A stretch of DNA of 64,000 nt from Thioalkalicoccus limnaeus. GTDB lineage: Bacteria; Pseudomonadota; Gammaproteobacteria; Chromatiales; Chromatiaceae. The notes below the pieces were generated by a model, which saw only the letters and a list, made by a program, of their open reading frames with translations, searched no databases and was not told where the DNA came from. Where the stretch lies: contig NZ_JBDKXB010000002.1 in NCBI RefSeq assembly GCF_041197575.1, forward strand, positions 62,001 to 126,000, in the 5' to 3' direction. Of this stretch, positions 18,501 through 26,722 are shown piece after piece. The translations under genes were made by a program, and so were the position numbers. Each line of letters starts with the position of its first letter. Position 1 is the first letter of the stretch.

Positions 18501-21395
18501 GATGCGCGCATTCGCCCGGCGCAGATCTTCTCGGTTGCTGGAGCCTGCCGCCTCCAACGAAACCACGAGACGGGAGCGATCCTCTTCCCCTAGGTAGCCT
18601 AGACTCGCCGCACGCTCAACCTCATCGCGGACACTATCGAGATCCTCCTCAAGATTTCGACGGCACCTCCGTAATCCTTCTTCGCGCTTCCGCTCCAGCG
18701 AGTCTAAAAGCAGCTCATCGGTCTCCTCTCCCTCATGTCGCAGCCACTCCAGGATCTGAGCCGTACGGGCATGATCACAGCTCTTGTTGGCAGTATTAAA
18801 AGACGCGTCCCAGCCCGGCGGATCCACTAGCCGCGCCAGAGCCACGGTCGCTTCCGGCCCCAACTCCGGTTCCCATCTGTCGCCAACCAAGAAGATGGAC
18901 TCGCTTTGAAGTAGCACCCCGTTAAGGGTACGCCACCAAGCTGAACGCGCCACACCCATTGCAGCCGCTGTTCCATCCAGACGCCCACGCACATCACGCA
19001 AGACCGCTGTGGTACAGGCGGCCGCAGCGACATCCGCCAGCCCCCCCGTGTGCTGAAGGGCATCCACCTGCTCAAGCGCCCGGTCCAATGTGTTCAACAG
19101 ATGTTGCCTATCAGCACGCAGGGCGGCCTCGCGTCCAGGCACTTTCGCCTTTTCAGCCTGCTCCTCAACCAATTCTATCCACTCCAAGAGTAAGCCCGCG
19201 AGTTCACCGGTGCGCTTGATCATGTCCGTCCGAGGGCCAGCCTCGATGGGCTTCTTGATGGCCTTACGATCTCGCACAGCCTGATCGGCCTGGCGGATCA
19301 TTTTCTCCACCGAGCCTCGACTCTGGAGCCCCTGCACAAGCTCACGAGCTTGCTCCAGCTCGGCCGCCCCACCGTCCGCGATGATGGACAGGACGCTACC
19401 GAGCGTCTGCCCTTTCTCCAGTAGGTGATGCCAAACCCAGGTCGCAGGTTCGTACTTGAAGCGGTGATGCCGATTGGTTTCCCACCACTCACGGACCTGG
19501 CTGCGCAATTCATCCAGATGACTGCCGGGATCCAAGTGCAGCATCGCCTGGTAGCGAAGATCGGGGGCTAGGACCTGCTCGCGTAACGTGTGCAGCGCCG
19601 AGAGGCTATCGTCGAGCGGCAGGCTTCGCAGCAGATCCCGCGCACCGTAGGCATGGGGTGCCACAAGAGCAGGCCGCAGCACCGCCGCGAACGTCAACAG
19701 AGACAAGGACCGCTGGCCTCGTAAGGCCCTGTTGTCCGCCAGATCTACCTCGTAGAAACGGCGCAGGGCCTCCCCAAGCTCCACCATCTCCTCGCCAGCG
19801 CTGCTGCTGAGATAAGCCCCCAGGTGGACTGCCCGCAGGGGCTCGGGGCGGATACCGCCCGATTCGGCTGGCGAGATCTCGGCCGCCGCACGGGCTATGT
19901 GGTAGGCCAACGGAATCTGCCCGTCCCTGACCAGTGCCCAGATCAGCGCTCGCGCACTCTGCAATCGCTGAGCACCTTCGTGCTGTATTACCTCCGCAGC
20001 CAGCGCGTGCGCCGAAACCTCCGAGTCCCATTGCGGAGCATCAGCGCCGTCAATACCATTCACCGCCAGGAGCGGCTTTTCCAACGTTTCTCCATCAGGC
20101 GGCACATCAGAGTTGCCTTCGGGCCGAGGCTCCTGCCGTACGCCGGAGACCTGCAGCGGCGATGCCGCATCCTTGAGTTGTACCCCCACAACGGCTTCAG
20201 AGGGGGAGCCCTTATTATCATCACTCCCAGCCCCTCTCTCGGCTTCGCTCCCTTGCACTGCCGCGCTTTCGCCTGCTGGAGAAACTAATGGCCCCTTATC
20301 AGAACCATCGATTCCCTCATCGTTTCTCGTCCCATCTTGCCGTTGCTTGCCCACCGGGCTGTTGGCTGGCACGGGCTCTTCATCTTGCCCAGGCCCTGAA
20401 GATTCCATTTCCGCTATCAAAACGGCTAGTTCCGCAACAAGTGCGTCGAACTCACCGCGGGTCGAAGCAGCCTGCTCTGAATAGCGTGAGACCGCGGTGT
20501 AATCCCCTCGCGCCAAAGCCAACTGGGCCGTTTTCTTTTGTTCCGCTTCCCGGGCATAAACCTCTCGCAGGGCTTCGCCTTTACGCCGCAGAAGCTTCGT
20601 CCATCCATCAATTATCTGCCATGCTCGCACGGTCATTGACAGGGCGTCGCGTGCCTTCCTCGTCAGCTCCAAAACTTCCGGCACCTCTAATGCTTCAAAC
20701 TCGTCCAGTGCCTCGCCACAGCGCTTCAATGCCTCCGTGAGATTAGTTTGTCCTGAATAGCGGTTCGCCAGATCAATAAGTTGCGCAACGACTCCGACCA
20801 GCCAGCTTACTAGATCCTCCGAAGGCGGTGCCGTCGCGGCCTCAGTGGCGCGAATTCCAAGCTTCTCAAGCGTCCCTCGCCACTCTTCCTCCAGCGCATC
20901 AGATTCGGCCAGCTCATCCTCCGCCTCTGATCCCTTGGCCACTTCAGCATTGGCTGCGCGTGAAAAGGCCACCCACTGGTACCACCACTGGAACTCCGGG
21001 TGGCCCTCTTCGGCGATGACATCGAACAGTTCGGATAGACTGTCCTCATCCAGGGCAGCGATAGCCGCATCGCGATCGGAGACCAAATCCAATGCCTGAC
21101 TGGCTAGTCGTAGCGGCAGAATAAGCGCCTTGTACCAATTGTCCTTATTCTTGCGTTTTGCTAAGGAAAGAAGTTCGCTGGAGAGCCTGAAGCAAGACTC
21201 AGAGTCCTTTAACTGCTGGAAAAAAGCCTCGTAGAAAACGTCTTCTGCGAGGCGTTTATCTGGCCACTGCTCTGGATATGCCTTTTTTAAAGCTACGGAA
21301 ATTGCATTCCGGTGCTCCTTGCTATAGCCGAGCACCTTGCGAAGACTCGCTGGATCGAACCGCGCTTCCGGCATTCCCGGCAACTTTATATCCAT
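15513..21395 (-). CDS. Giant 1,960-aa AAA/STAND-type NTPase
   Basis: The protein is cytoplasmic, with no signal or membrane segments. About residues 1-330 are helical. About 335-465 form an acidic Ser/Gly-rich linker. About 470-1200 are helix-rich with long charged coiled-coil-like stretches such as LERKREEGLRRCRRNLEEDL. FFGRRRELEDVF introduces an NTPase module: Walker A GGRQLGKTAL (about 1287-1296) and Walker B RIVMLLDEADAF (about 1370-1380), with helical and winged-helix-like regions after it. This order (GRxxEL, P-loop, lid, wHTH) is that of ORC/STAND ATPases. The last 350 residues are a distinct domain. The start ATG has GGGAGAGAG upstream. It is probably a signal-sensing switch protein; the system is not one I can name. 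Confidence 0.8.
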   Translation of the reverse strand: MDIKLPGMPEARFDPASLRKVLGYSKEHRNAISVALKKAYPEQWPDKRLAEDVFYEAFFQQLKDSESCFRLSSELLSLAKRKNKDNWYKALILPLRLASQALDLVSDRDAAIAALDEDSLSELFDVIAEEGHPEFQWWYQWVAFSRAANAEVAKGSEAEDELAESDALEEEWRGTLEKLGIRATEAATAPPSEDLVSWLVGVVAQLIDLANRYSGQTNLTEALKRCGEALDEFEALEVPEVLELTRKARDALSMTVRAWQIIDGWTKLLRRKGEALREVYAREAEQKKTAQLALARGDYTAVSRYSEQAASTRGEFDALVAELAVLIAEMESSGPGQDEEPVPANSPVGKQRQDGTRNDEGIDGSDKGPLVSPAGESAAVQGSEAERGAGSDDNKGSPSEAVVGVQLKDAASPLQVSGVRQEPRPEGNSDVPPDGETLEKPLLAVNGIDGADAPQWDSEVSAHALAAEVIQHEGAQRLQSARALIWALVRDGQIPLAYHIARAAAEISPAESGGIRPEPLRAVHLGAYLSSSAGEEMVELGEALRRFYEVDLADNRALRGQRSLSLLTFAAVLRPALVAPHAYGARDLLRSLPLDDSLSALHTLREQVLAPDLRYQAMLHLDPGSHLDELRSQVREWWETNRHHRFKYEPATWVWHHLLEKGQTLGSVLSIIADGGAAELEQARELVQGLQSRGSVEKMIRQADQAVRDRKAIKKPIEAGPRTDMIKRTGELAGLLLEWIELVEEQAEKAKVPGREAALRADRQHLLNTLDRALEQVDALQHTGGLADVAAAACTTAVLRDVRGRLDGTAAAMGVARSAWWRTLNGVLLQSESIFLVGDRWEPELGPEATVALARLVDPPGWDASFNTANKSCDHARTAQILEWLRHEGEETDELLLDSLERKREEGLRRCRRNLEEDLDSVRDEVERAASLGYLGEEDRSRLVVSLEAAGSSNREDLRRANARIQKVREELDQLRNRQVSAIRRRIEESGVYQTEPEVHSRIDALLEEGDILTASEYVALLEDGQPIPGPAERRDPFKDDFFPDFVDRLQEYLGSRTASPKDISEIIARGGQAGPLDMRHVPGAQARSAAEMLRAWLLLKARRTEVTEHLVLLLERLGLSAVVATPVMETGLDVREQVFDISARALADRDICVVPRYGSHAGGQYRILCVWERPSEEDVLASAHAHSGGQAVIVLYLGQLSVKRRRDLASLCRGRNQSVLVIDETLIYFLCSERGSRLATLLDCALPFTVAKPYVTTSSDVPTELFFGRRRELEDVFDQAGTNLLYGGRQLGKTALLRAVVRRFHDPKRGIIVAWVDLKERHIGLSEPAGAVWQAIDRELVQRAVLFNARRTPEGTAEAITRWLDESPERRIVMLLDEADAFLAQDARDNDFRTVGTLKGLMERTGRRFKVVFAGLHNVQRTSRDVNTPLIHFGNPVCIGPLLANGEAREAYQLAERPLRQLGFRFESPSLVNRILAQTNYYPNLIQIFCDHLLKYLHDLGTVRFDSATTPPFLITREHVEAVSQSRDLQQIIRSRFQITLDLDNRYQIVALSVALETKRRQEAGDGEADGYDTEWIRQQALSWWPQGFPDRSYDAFRALLDEMVGLGVLRRAGPELRGYALRSPAIAGLLGSPGEIEQALLEASDKAPPELYQAAIYRRGRRGDPWVRSPLTGQQESEILAAKDGVLVLFGTVLAGIESVVAFLPEMLADKDFVEIARIDGVQNLRGFEDRLRATLVATKKTDGIRLVVIPHTEPWTREWIEAAATHLGRHRSTRVTNRVLFVGESRDAWDWFDTGGQNGTGAVTELTLSPWAEPFVGQWAKDAGFGPLGNVDLASWRDATGWWGGLLAMLGEQLRGDHSALQRVAFQSFHEQLPQTLREIISRDLPPELAHPLQVLAIYGESLSEPDWLELLNGPDTTLEREWLGRLIRWASLLSLLVPGEGGTWAIDPVVGRALAG

Positions 21396-21556
21396 TGTCT
21401 CTCTCCCCTGAATCCGCGAAATACGTTGTAAAAAGTCGACCCGAAACCCAAGATCTTAATGGTACCCATGGTGTCGCACGATGGCGGTTGCGTAGGGGAG
21501 CTGGCGCTGCGTGACCAGGTAGACGCCATACCATTACCTTAATCGAAAAAGACGGC

Positions 21557-22543
21557 CTAATTACAATATTTACCAAAAAACCCGGAAACCTTCTCGCTAT
21601 CAAGTTTCTCGGTCTTTTGACAGTCTTCATTAAAAGCATCCCATCTGTTTTCGCATGCTACAATTTTCTCGTTTTGCCCATTTAGCTCGCGTTCAAGGAG
21701 CGTGATTTTCGCCCTAGATTCACGCAACTCCGACTCTTGGTCGGAACAGTTGCACGATTGTACTTCGGCTTGCATGACAGGTTGCAAATCACGAGAACAT
21801 CCACTCTCACTGTCATAGATTGATATGACAGCCTGCTCTTTCGGGGGAATGGCGTTTTCGGTTGTACGGGCCTCAAAATTGTCGAGATTATTTCCGGGCA
21901 GCCGCATAGTTGACTCTGTCTCTATTTCTGACTGCGCCGGCCGGGAGAGATCCCTAGATGTCCATCCAAGAATACCCCCAACGATCAGAGAGCCCAATGC
22001 GATCAAAACCGTCAAACCATACGGTCGCCGTTGCGTTTTCGCTGGTTTTCGTCGTGAAGCGGATAGCGACTGGTCTTTCCGGCGTGGGTTGGCCAACGCC
22101 GGCGGAACATAAACGGGCAAGGACGGATCGCCGTGTTGCTCGGTCGCCAGCCGCTCCTTCAGCCGCTCCATCCAAAGATCTAGTGTCTCGCGCTCGATCA
22201 GCATCCGATCGCTGGCAATTTGGCCCCAGTCGATTTCCTCGGTGACCATGTGTTCCAAATCCGCCAACAAGTCTTCGAGCCAGCCGAGGATGACTTTTTG
22301 CCGCTCGCCCAAGGCGGCGGTATCGATACCCGCCAAGATAACGGCTTCCTCACCGGAGCGCCCACCCTTAAGCTGCCTGACCTGCCGATAGGCCGCGAGA
22401 AAATCGGGGCCGCAGACACGACCCGTTGCACGTCGCGCAAGTGCATAAATCTCGGTTTCGGCCCAGCCGTGCTGAAGGGGAACGAGGTACCGATGATTGA
22501 ACTCGCCGGCGCGGGGGGTTTTTGCAATAAACGTCGGTTGCAT
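21557..22543 (-). CDS. Single-pass membrane protein with extracytoplasmic coiled coil
   Basis: The protein has 328 aa. The N-terminal cytoplasmic part (about 1-170) is helical and ends in a basic linker (RRKPAKTQRRPYG). One transmembrane segment (about 175-195, LTVLIALGSLIVGGILGW) follows, then an extracytoplasmic region with a coiled-coil stretch (about 265-300) and several cysteines. No family is recognised. The layout mirrors the next gene upstream (375 aa), so the two may form a membrane complex with the GTPase. It ends 161 bp before the giant gene. No clear Shine-Dalgarno precedes the ATG at 22543, and two hairpins lie just upstream. Confidence 0.7.
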   Translation of the reverse strand: MQPTFIAKTPRAGEFNHRYLVPLQHGWAETEIYALARRATGRVCGPDFLAAYRQVRQLKGGRSGEEAVILAGIDTAALGERQKVILGWLEDLLADLEHMVTEEIDWGQIASDRMLIERETLDLWMERLKERLATEQHGDPSLPVYVPPALANPRRKDQSLSASRRKPAKTQRRPYGLTVLIALGSLIVGGILGWTSRDLSRPAQSEIETESTMRLPGNNLDNFEARTTENAIPPKEQAVISIYDSESGCSRDLQPVMQAEVQSCNCSDQESELRESRAKITLLERELNGQNEKIVACENRWDAFNEDCQKTEKLDSEKVSGFFGKYCN

Positions 22544-22588
22544 GACGACAGTCCGAATTCAGGCTGGAGTCTCGATTAAAGGGACCTT

Positions 22589-22615
22589 GAAAAATTGCCA
22601 TCCGGGCAATTTTTC
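22589..22615. repeat. Perfect 11-bp inverted repeat in a noncoding gap
   Basis: GAAAAATTGCC, the loop ATCCG, then GGCAATTTTTC form a perfect stem in the 264-bp gap between the two membrane-protein genes. It could be a bidirectional attenuator or terminator (A/T runs form the stem base), or an RNA-processing site. Its position 46 bp ahead of the downstream gene suggests regulation of expression within the operon. Confidence 0.6.
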
Positions 22616-22724
22616 GAGACGCCAAGCAAAAATGGGATTTCCGCCTCGCTTCTCTTTCAGGCCCTTAGGCAACCAAAAAGCGGCGGGGTATCCCTGCCCC
22701 GCGCGGGTACCTTAAATTTTTCAA

Positions 22725-22741
22725 AGCGCCCTTAGGGCGCT
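22725..22741. repeat. GC-rich hairpin AGCGCCC-TTA-GGGCGCT
   Basis: A 7-bp perfect stem with a 3-nt loop, 67 bp past the end of the 375-aa gene on its coding strand. On that strand it is followed by TTGAAAAATTTAAG rather than a clean T-tract. It is therefore at best a weak intrinsic terminator, and more likely a partial transcription barrier. Confidence 0.5.
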
Positions 22742-22807
22742 CTTGTGGAAAGTTTTGAAGATTAGTCAGGACAACGTACTGATGCGCACGTCCCTTTGTC
22801 CAAATCA

Positions 22808-23935
22808 TCATCCAGTTGTCACGTCAAAACCATCCAAAGCCTCCAGTGCCTTTCTCAAATCCTTTATGAATGGCAGATTCTGGACGCCCCGTTCATTTTC
22901 GGCCAAATCGCGATACGCCTGTAACCGCTCGTACAAGCTGCCGCCGTTTAAGCGACCAAAAACCTCATTGAGATACCCGACGATCCTTTCATCGCTTTCG
23001 ACAAAAAATGGTAGTTTCAGATCTCGCATCGCTTGTGCGTCCCTGACAACGGTTTCTCTCTGATCGCATTTTTCGGCGCGTTGAATCAGCACGCGGGTGT
23101 TCTCAAGCAGCGATGTACCCCAGTTCAGCCCAGCAGACAAATTGCTCTGATGCTGATTCCGATCTGTCAGAATATCATCGAGCGTAGAAACAAGATCCGC
23201 TAGACTCTCGCGAACTTTGATGACATTCTGCGTAGCCGCAAGATATTGACCGCAGGACAAATCACGATCCGCTATCCCAAGCAGTCGGGATGCCTGATGC
23301 GTCGGTCCAAGCTCTCGCACCAGGAAGAAGACATGGGACAGGCGCGGCGACGAGCTCGTTCTATCGATATTACCCTGATGACGACAGGCTTCAAGACTTC
23401 GCAGCTCCTCAAATTTCGGCGGCACACCCGCGGACAGGTCGCAACCTTCCTGATCAAAAATCCTAACACAATTCTTCTCAAATTCGTCTTGCATCCCGCG
23501 ATCATTCCACTCGTCACCCAGCACGGAAGGCTCCCAATGGGGAGTTTCCTGAACAGGTGCAGATACGCTTCCATTGAATACGAAGGAGTAAATGCTTAGA
23601 CCAGTGATTCCGATAATCCCGATACTTGACATGATCAAGACCCAGATTGGAATGGCACGAAGCGGTTGACGTTGCGCATGGTTGTGTTCTGCACCGGTTG
23701 GACCGCGTCCTTTCCGCTGATCTACCGACGGGGTCTTGGTCATCACCGGGTCTGTGCCCGTTGTGTTTCCAGCACCATTAACAGCAACACATTTGCCACC
23801 CTCGGGGATCAGTGTGCTTGTGCCGGGGGACGCAACGGCGCCCATTGGATCAGCTCCCACCGATGGTTCAATTTCAGGCCGCAATGACGAGGGATCGCCA
23901 ACGGATGACGAACGCTTGGGATCGTGCTGCATCAT
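22808..23935 (-). CDS. Single-pass membrane protein of the island operon
   Basis: The protein has 375 aa. The N-terminal cytoplasmic tail (about 1-90) is low-complexity, rich in Pro, Gly, Ser and Thr. One transmembrane helix (about 95-117, PIWVLIMSSIGIIGITGL) follows, then a helical extracytoplasmic domain of about 255 residues with four or more cysteines that could pair in the periplasm. No family is recognised. It starts 6 bp after the GTPase stop, with GGAGG in place, so the two are translated from one message. The base composition looks clearly lower in G+C than the flanking chromosome. Confidence 0.72.
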   Translation of the reverse strand: MMQHDPKRSSSVGDPSSLRPEIEPSVGADPMGAVASPGTSTLIPEGGKCVAVNGAGNTTGTDPVMTKTPSVDQRKGRGPTGAEHNHAQRQPLRAIPIWVLIMSSIGIIGITGLSIYSFVFNGSVSAPVQETPHWEPSVLGDEWNDRGMQDEFEKNCVRIFDQEGCDLSAGVPPKFEELRSLEACRHQGNIDRTSSSPRLSHVFFLVRELGPTHQASRLLGIADRDLSCGQYLAATQNVIKVRESLADLVSTLDDILTDRNQHQSNLSAGLNWGTSLLENTRVLIQRAEKCDQRETVVRDAQAMRDLKLPFFVESDERIVGYLNEVFGRLNGGSLYERLQAYRDLAENERGVQNLPFIKDLRKALEALDGFDVTTG

Positions 23936-23941
23936 GATGAC

Positions 23942-26656
23942 CTATCCTCCCCATTGAGGCATCGTCGGAGCGGCGGCCAACCCGCTAAGCGCAAAATTCA
24001 GACAAATCGAATCAGTTTTTTGCTTAGGGTGCGGGACACACAGGTCATATTGTTGTCGTAACCGATCGAGGGTTAGATTATCGGTTCTCTTCCCCAGGTC
24101 ACGGTTCCAAAATGCGGACATGCCGAGATTGTTCAGTTCCACCGCGATATCGACGCGATCCGACGGTTTTTTGATCACTGGAATTTGCCGACCAACCCTA
24201 TTCGTATCTTCCTTTAGATCAAACTCTTCATCGATAAACCAATGATGGTCGAATCTAACGGAGACCTTGACCCTCCCATAGTTTCTCGGGGAGCGAATCG
24301 ATTGAAGCGTCAGCGTGTAACTTTGCTGAATATTTTGTTTCGACGCGAAGTCGATATATTGTTGCGCGGCTCGCTCCATAGTTTTCAACGGCGCCTTGGC
24401 GATATAATCCTGGCAGCGGTCAATCGACGGATTTTGTTGGCAGGGCGTGTAAAGTGAACGATCATGATCTCCTCGGAATTGCTGTTCTAGATCACGGATC
24501 TTTGAGCGTACCGACGAGTCATCCAAAGGCAGCGAGGTCACTTCGCTCAACATATCGTTCCCTCGATCCCAGTTGTTACTAGCGCGGAACCCTCTCAAGT
24601 GCCGCTCCAATGCGGTTGGTATCCGCCGTTGAAAGTCGTGTTTCAGTTCTTGAATGCGCGGATTAGCATTGGGAAGTAGCATCGTTTCGAATGCGGAACG
24701 AAATTTCCCTTCTCCCAAAAGATGATCAATGCGTGCTGACATCTGGTCGGCGTCCAACTGATCCTGCTCATCATTGGCCTTGGCGACTTTCTCGAAAATC
24801 TCCTGTGCTTGCCGCGAGGTCAGTAAATCAGGCGGAAGTTGCCGAAGTTGTTGCACCTGATGTTCGAGCCGTTCGAGCCGATCCCAGTCCTGCGCCTGTT
24901 TGATTTGCCGGAGTTCGCTATCCAGCCACGCGGTGACCCTATCCGCATAGGCGTGCTTCAATTCCTGCAGCGGCCCTTTATCCTGATTTCTCCCCAGCAA
25001 CATTGTCGTCGCTTCGTCAATGCGACCATTTTTGAGTGCGCGATCATAAGCGGACGCAAACTCGTTCCATTCCACTTGGCTATCATAACGCGCAATGATG
25101 CTGTTAGCCTCGGCAGCGTAACGGCCAGTCGGAAATCCTCCTAAATAATCGCTCGCCGCGGATCGTTGCGCAACCGACCCTGCTTCCGCTGATTCAACCG
25201 CTGCCCATAGGGTCTGCTCCCTAAGCTTCTGCTCTCGTGCGTCGCACTCGTACACTTTAGTTCGCGCTTGCGCCGAATAGTCGCCAAAGGGATATTGGCG
25301 CAAACAATCGCGCGCGGCGTTACAAACATCGCCGGTTTGTTGAATGAATGGCGCACAATACTGCTCTTCTCCTGCTGCGATGAAGGCTCTCAGTTCCTCT
25401 CTGGCATCCTTTCGAGAAAATTTCAAGCGATAGAGACGGGGCGAGCCATTCGCAATATACCGAGAAAGCCAATCCTGATACTCCTGCTTTGTCTCCAATG
25501 TGGCATTTGGCTGAGTAGCGCGACTCTCCAGACTGGAATGGGAGCGATAATCTGCGAGAAAGATCAGCGTTAAGATTGGTGCTGAAATTATCAAAAACCC
25601 TAGGGTCGAGACACTGACTAGACGTGTCCTTTTCCTCTTGACCGCACGTCGACGTAACGCGGCAAGCTGTGCTACTCTTGCAGGCGCAGCCTCGGCGGAA
25701 AACCCTTCGCTTGCGGCATCAATATCCTTAATAGTCTCGAAATGTAACCAGCGAGACAGGCGTTCTTTTGGACTATACTGCCGAGAACTCAAAGACCGCA
25801 ACGAATCATTGTCGAATCGCTGCGCGATGCGCTCCAGTCGCAATGTATCGTGCCGATTCACAAGCCAGCGGAATCCCTCGAGCAGATAGAAGGATTGCAG
25901 TGGACGTTGATGCAGCGGCACTTCATCACCGGTTTGCGGATCGATGCGCGCCTGACCGAAGGCACTCATCGGCAAAACGCGTACATTGTGCTCGCCTACG
26001 CTATTTTGCAACGTTTGTATCAGCTTGCGGTGCGGCGGCGACGGTTCACGCTGATTGAGATACGCATCCAGCTTGCGTTCCTCATCCGCCGGATCAACAT
26101 AGTTGAGCGCACCACTTTGACGATCCCACTTGTTGATCAATAGCACAACGGGCACTTTGTTCTTTTGCGACTGTAGGCGGTGACGGAGCTTGGTGATGGC
26201 GTCGTCGAGATGTTCGATCTGTCGATAGATCGCCTCATTGTCTTCCCGCTCGTGCGGCATTTCCGCGAGGATGAGGATGCCATCCATGGTCTGCATCTGT
26301 TCGAATAACTGATCCGCCAGTTCATTGCCTTGCAGGCGCAACAACTCACCTGGGTAGTCGGATAGCTCGATTTGATATTCACCACGCCCGCGCTCGGTCA
26401 GCGAATAGGTGAGAATCATCATTTCGGCGGCGGTTGGTACCGGTACCGATCCTTTCTCGATGGACTGAGTTGCCGAGCGTATGCGCTCCAGCCCTAATTG
26501 ACGGCGCTCGTTATCAGGTAATCCGGCAATCTCCTTCACCGGTGAACAGGTCATGCCATGCGGCTGTTCACCGTGGGACATGCTCATCGCGGCCAAGACG
26601 CAGGTCTTGCCCGCGCCAGACAAACCATAGAGCGCAAAACGATATTTGTAGAGCAT
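23942..26656 (-). CDS. Membrane-anchored TRAFAC-like GTPase with large extracytoplasmic domain
   Basis: The protein has 904 aa. The GTPase domain is at the very N-terminus: Walker A/G1 GLSGAGKT (11-18), G3 DYPGE (100-104), G4 NKWD (175-178) and a G5-like MSAFG (230-234). A basic stretch and one transmembrane helix follow (about 346-367, TLGFLIISAPILTLIFLA). About 530 residues then lie outside the cytoplasm, helical with TPR-like or coiled-coil character and several Cys. Such a cytoplasmic switch coupled to an envelope module recalls IcmF/TssM in general plan and the DO-GTPases reported in bacterial conflict systems, but I cannot place it in either family. The ATG at 26656 has AGGA upstream. 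Confidence 0.82.
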   Translation of the reverse strand: MLYKYRFALYGLSGAGKTCVLAAMSMSHGEQPHGMTCSPVKEIAGLPDNERRQLGLERIRSATQSIEKGSVPVPTAAEMMILTYSLTERGRGEYQIELSDYPGELLRLQGNELADQLFEQMQTMDGILILAEMPHEREDNEAIYRQIEHLDDAITKLRHRLQSQKNKVPVVLLINKWDRQSGALNYVDPADEERKLDAYLNQREPSPPHRKLIQTLQNSVGEHNVRVLPMSAFGQARIDPQTGDEVPLHQRPLQSFYLLEGFRWLVNRHDTLRLERIAQRFDNDSLRSLSSRQYSPKERLSRWLHFETIKDIDAASEGFSAEAAPARVAQLAALRRRAVKRKRTRLVSVSTLGFLIISAPILTLIFLADYRSHSSLESRATQPNATLETKQEYQDWLSRYIANGSPRLYRLKFSRKDAREELRAFIAAGEEQYCAPFIQQTGDVCNAARDCLRQYPFGDYSAQARTKVYECDAREQKLREQTLWAAVESAEAGSVAQRSAASDYLGGFPTGRYAAEANSIIARYDSQVEWNEFASAYDRALKNGRIDEATTMLLGRNQDKGPLQELKHAYADRVTAWLDSELRQIKQAQDWDRLERLEHQVQQLRQLPPDLLTSRQAQEIFEKVAKANDEQDQLDADQMSARIDHLLGEGKFRSAFETMLLPNANPRIQELKHDFQRRIPTALERHLRGFRASNNWDRGNDMLSEVTSLPLDDSSVRSKIRDLEQQFRGDHDRSLYTPCQQNPSIDRCQDYIAKAPLKTMERAAQQYIDFASKQNIQQSYTLTLQSIRSPRNYGRVKVSVRFDHHWFIDEEFDLKEDTNRVGRQIPVIKKPSDRVDIAVELNNLGMSAFWNRDLGKRTDNLTLDRLRQQYDLCVPHPKQKTDSICLNFALSGLAAAPTMPQWGG

Positions 26657-26722
26657 GACGTGGCGTCCTTTTGCGATCAAACACGCGCTGTTGTTAAATG
26701 ACAATCACGTTTATCGATCATT

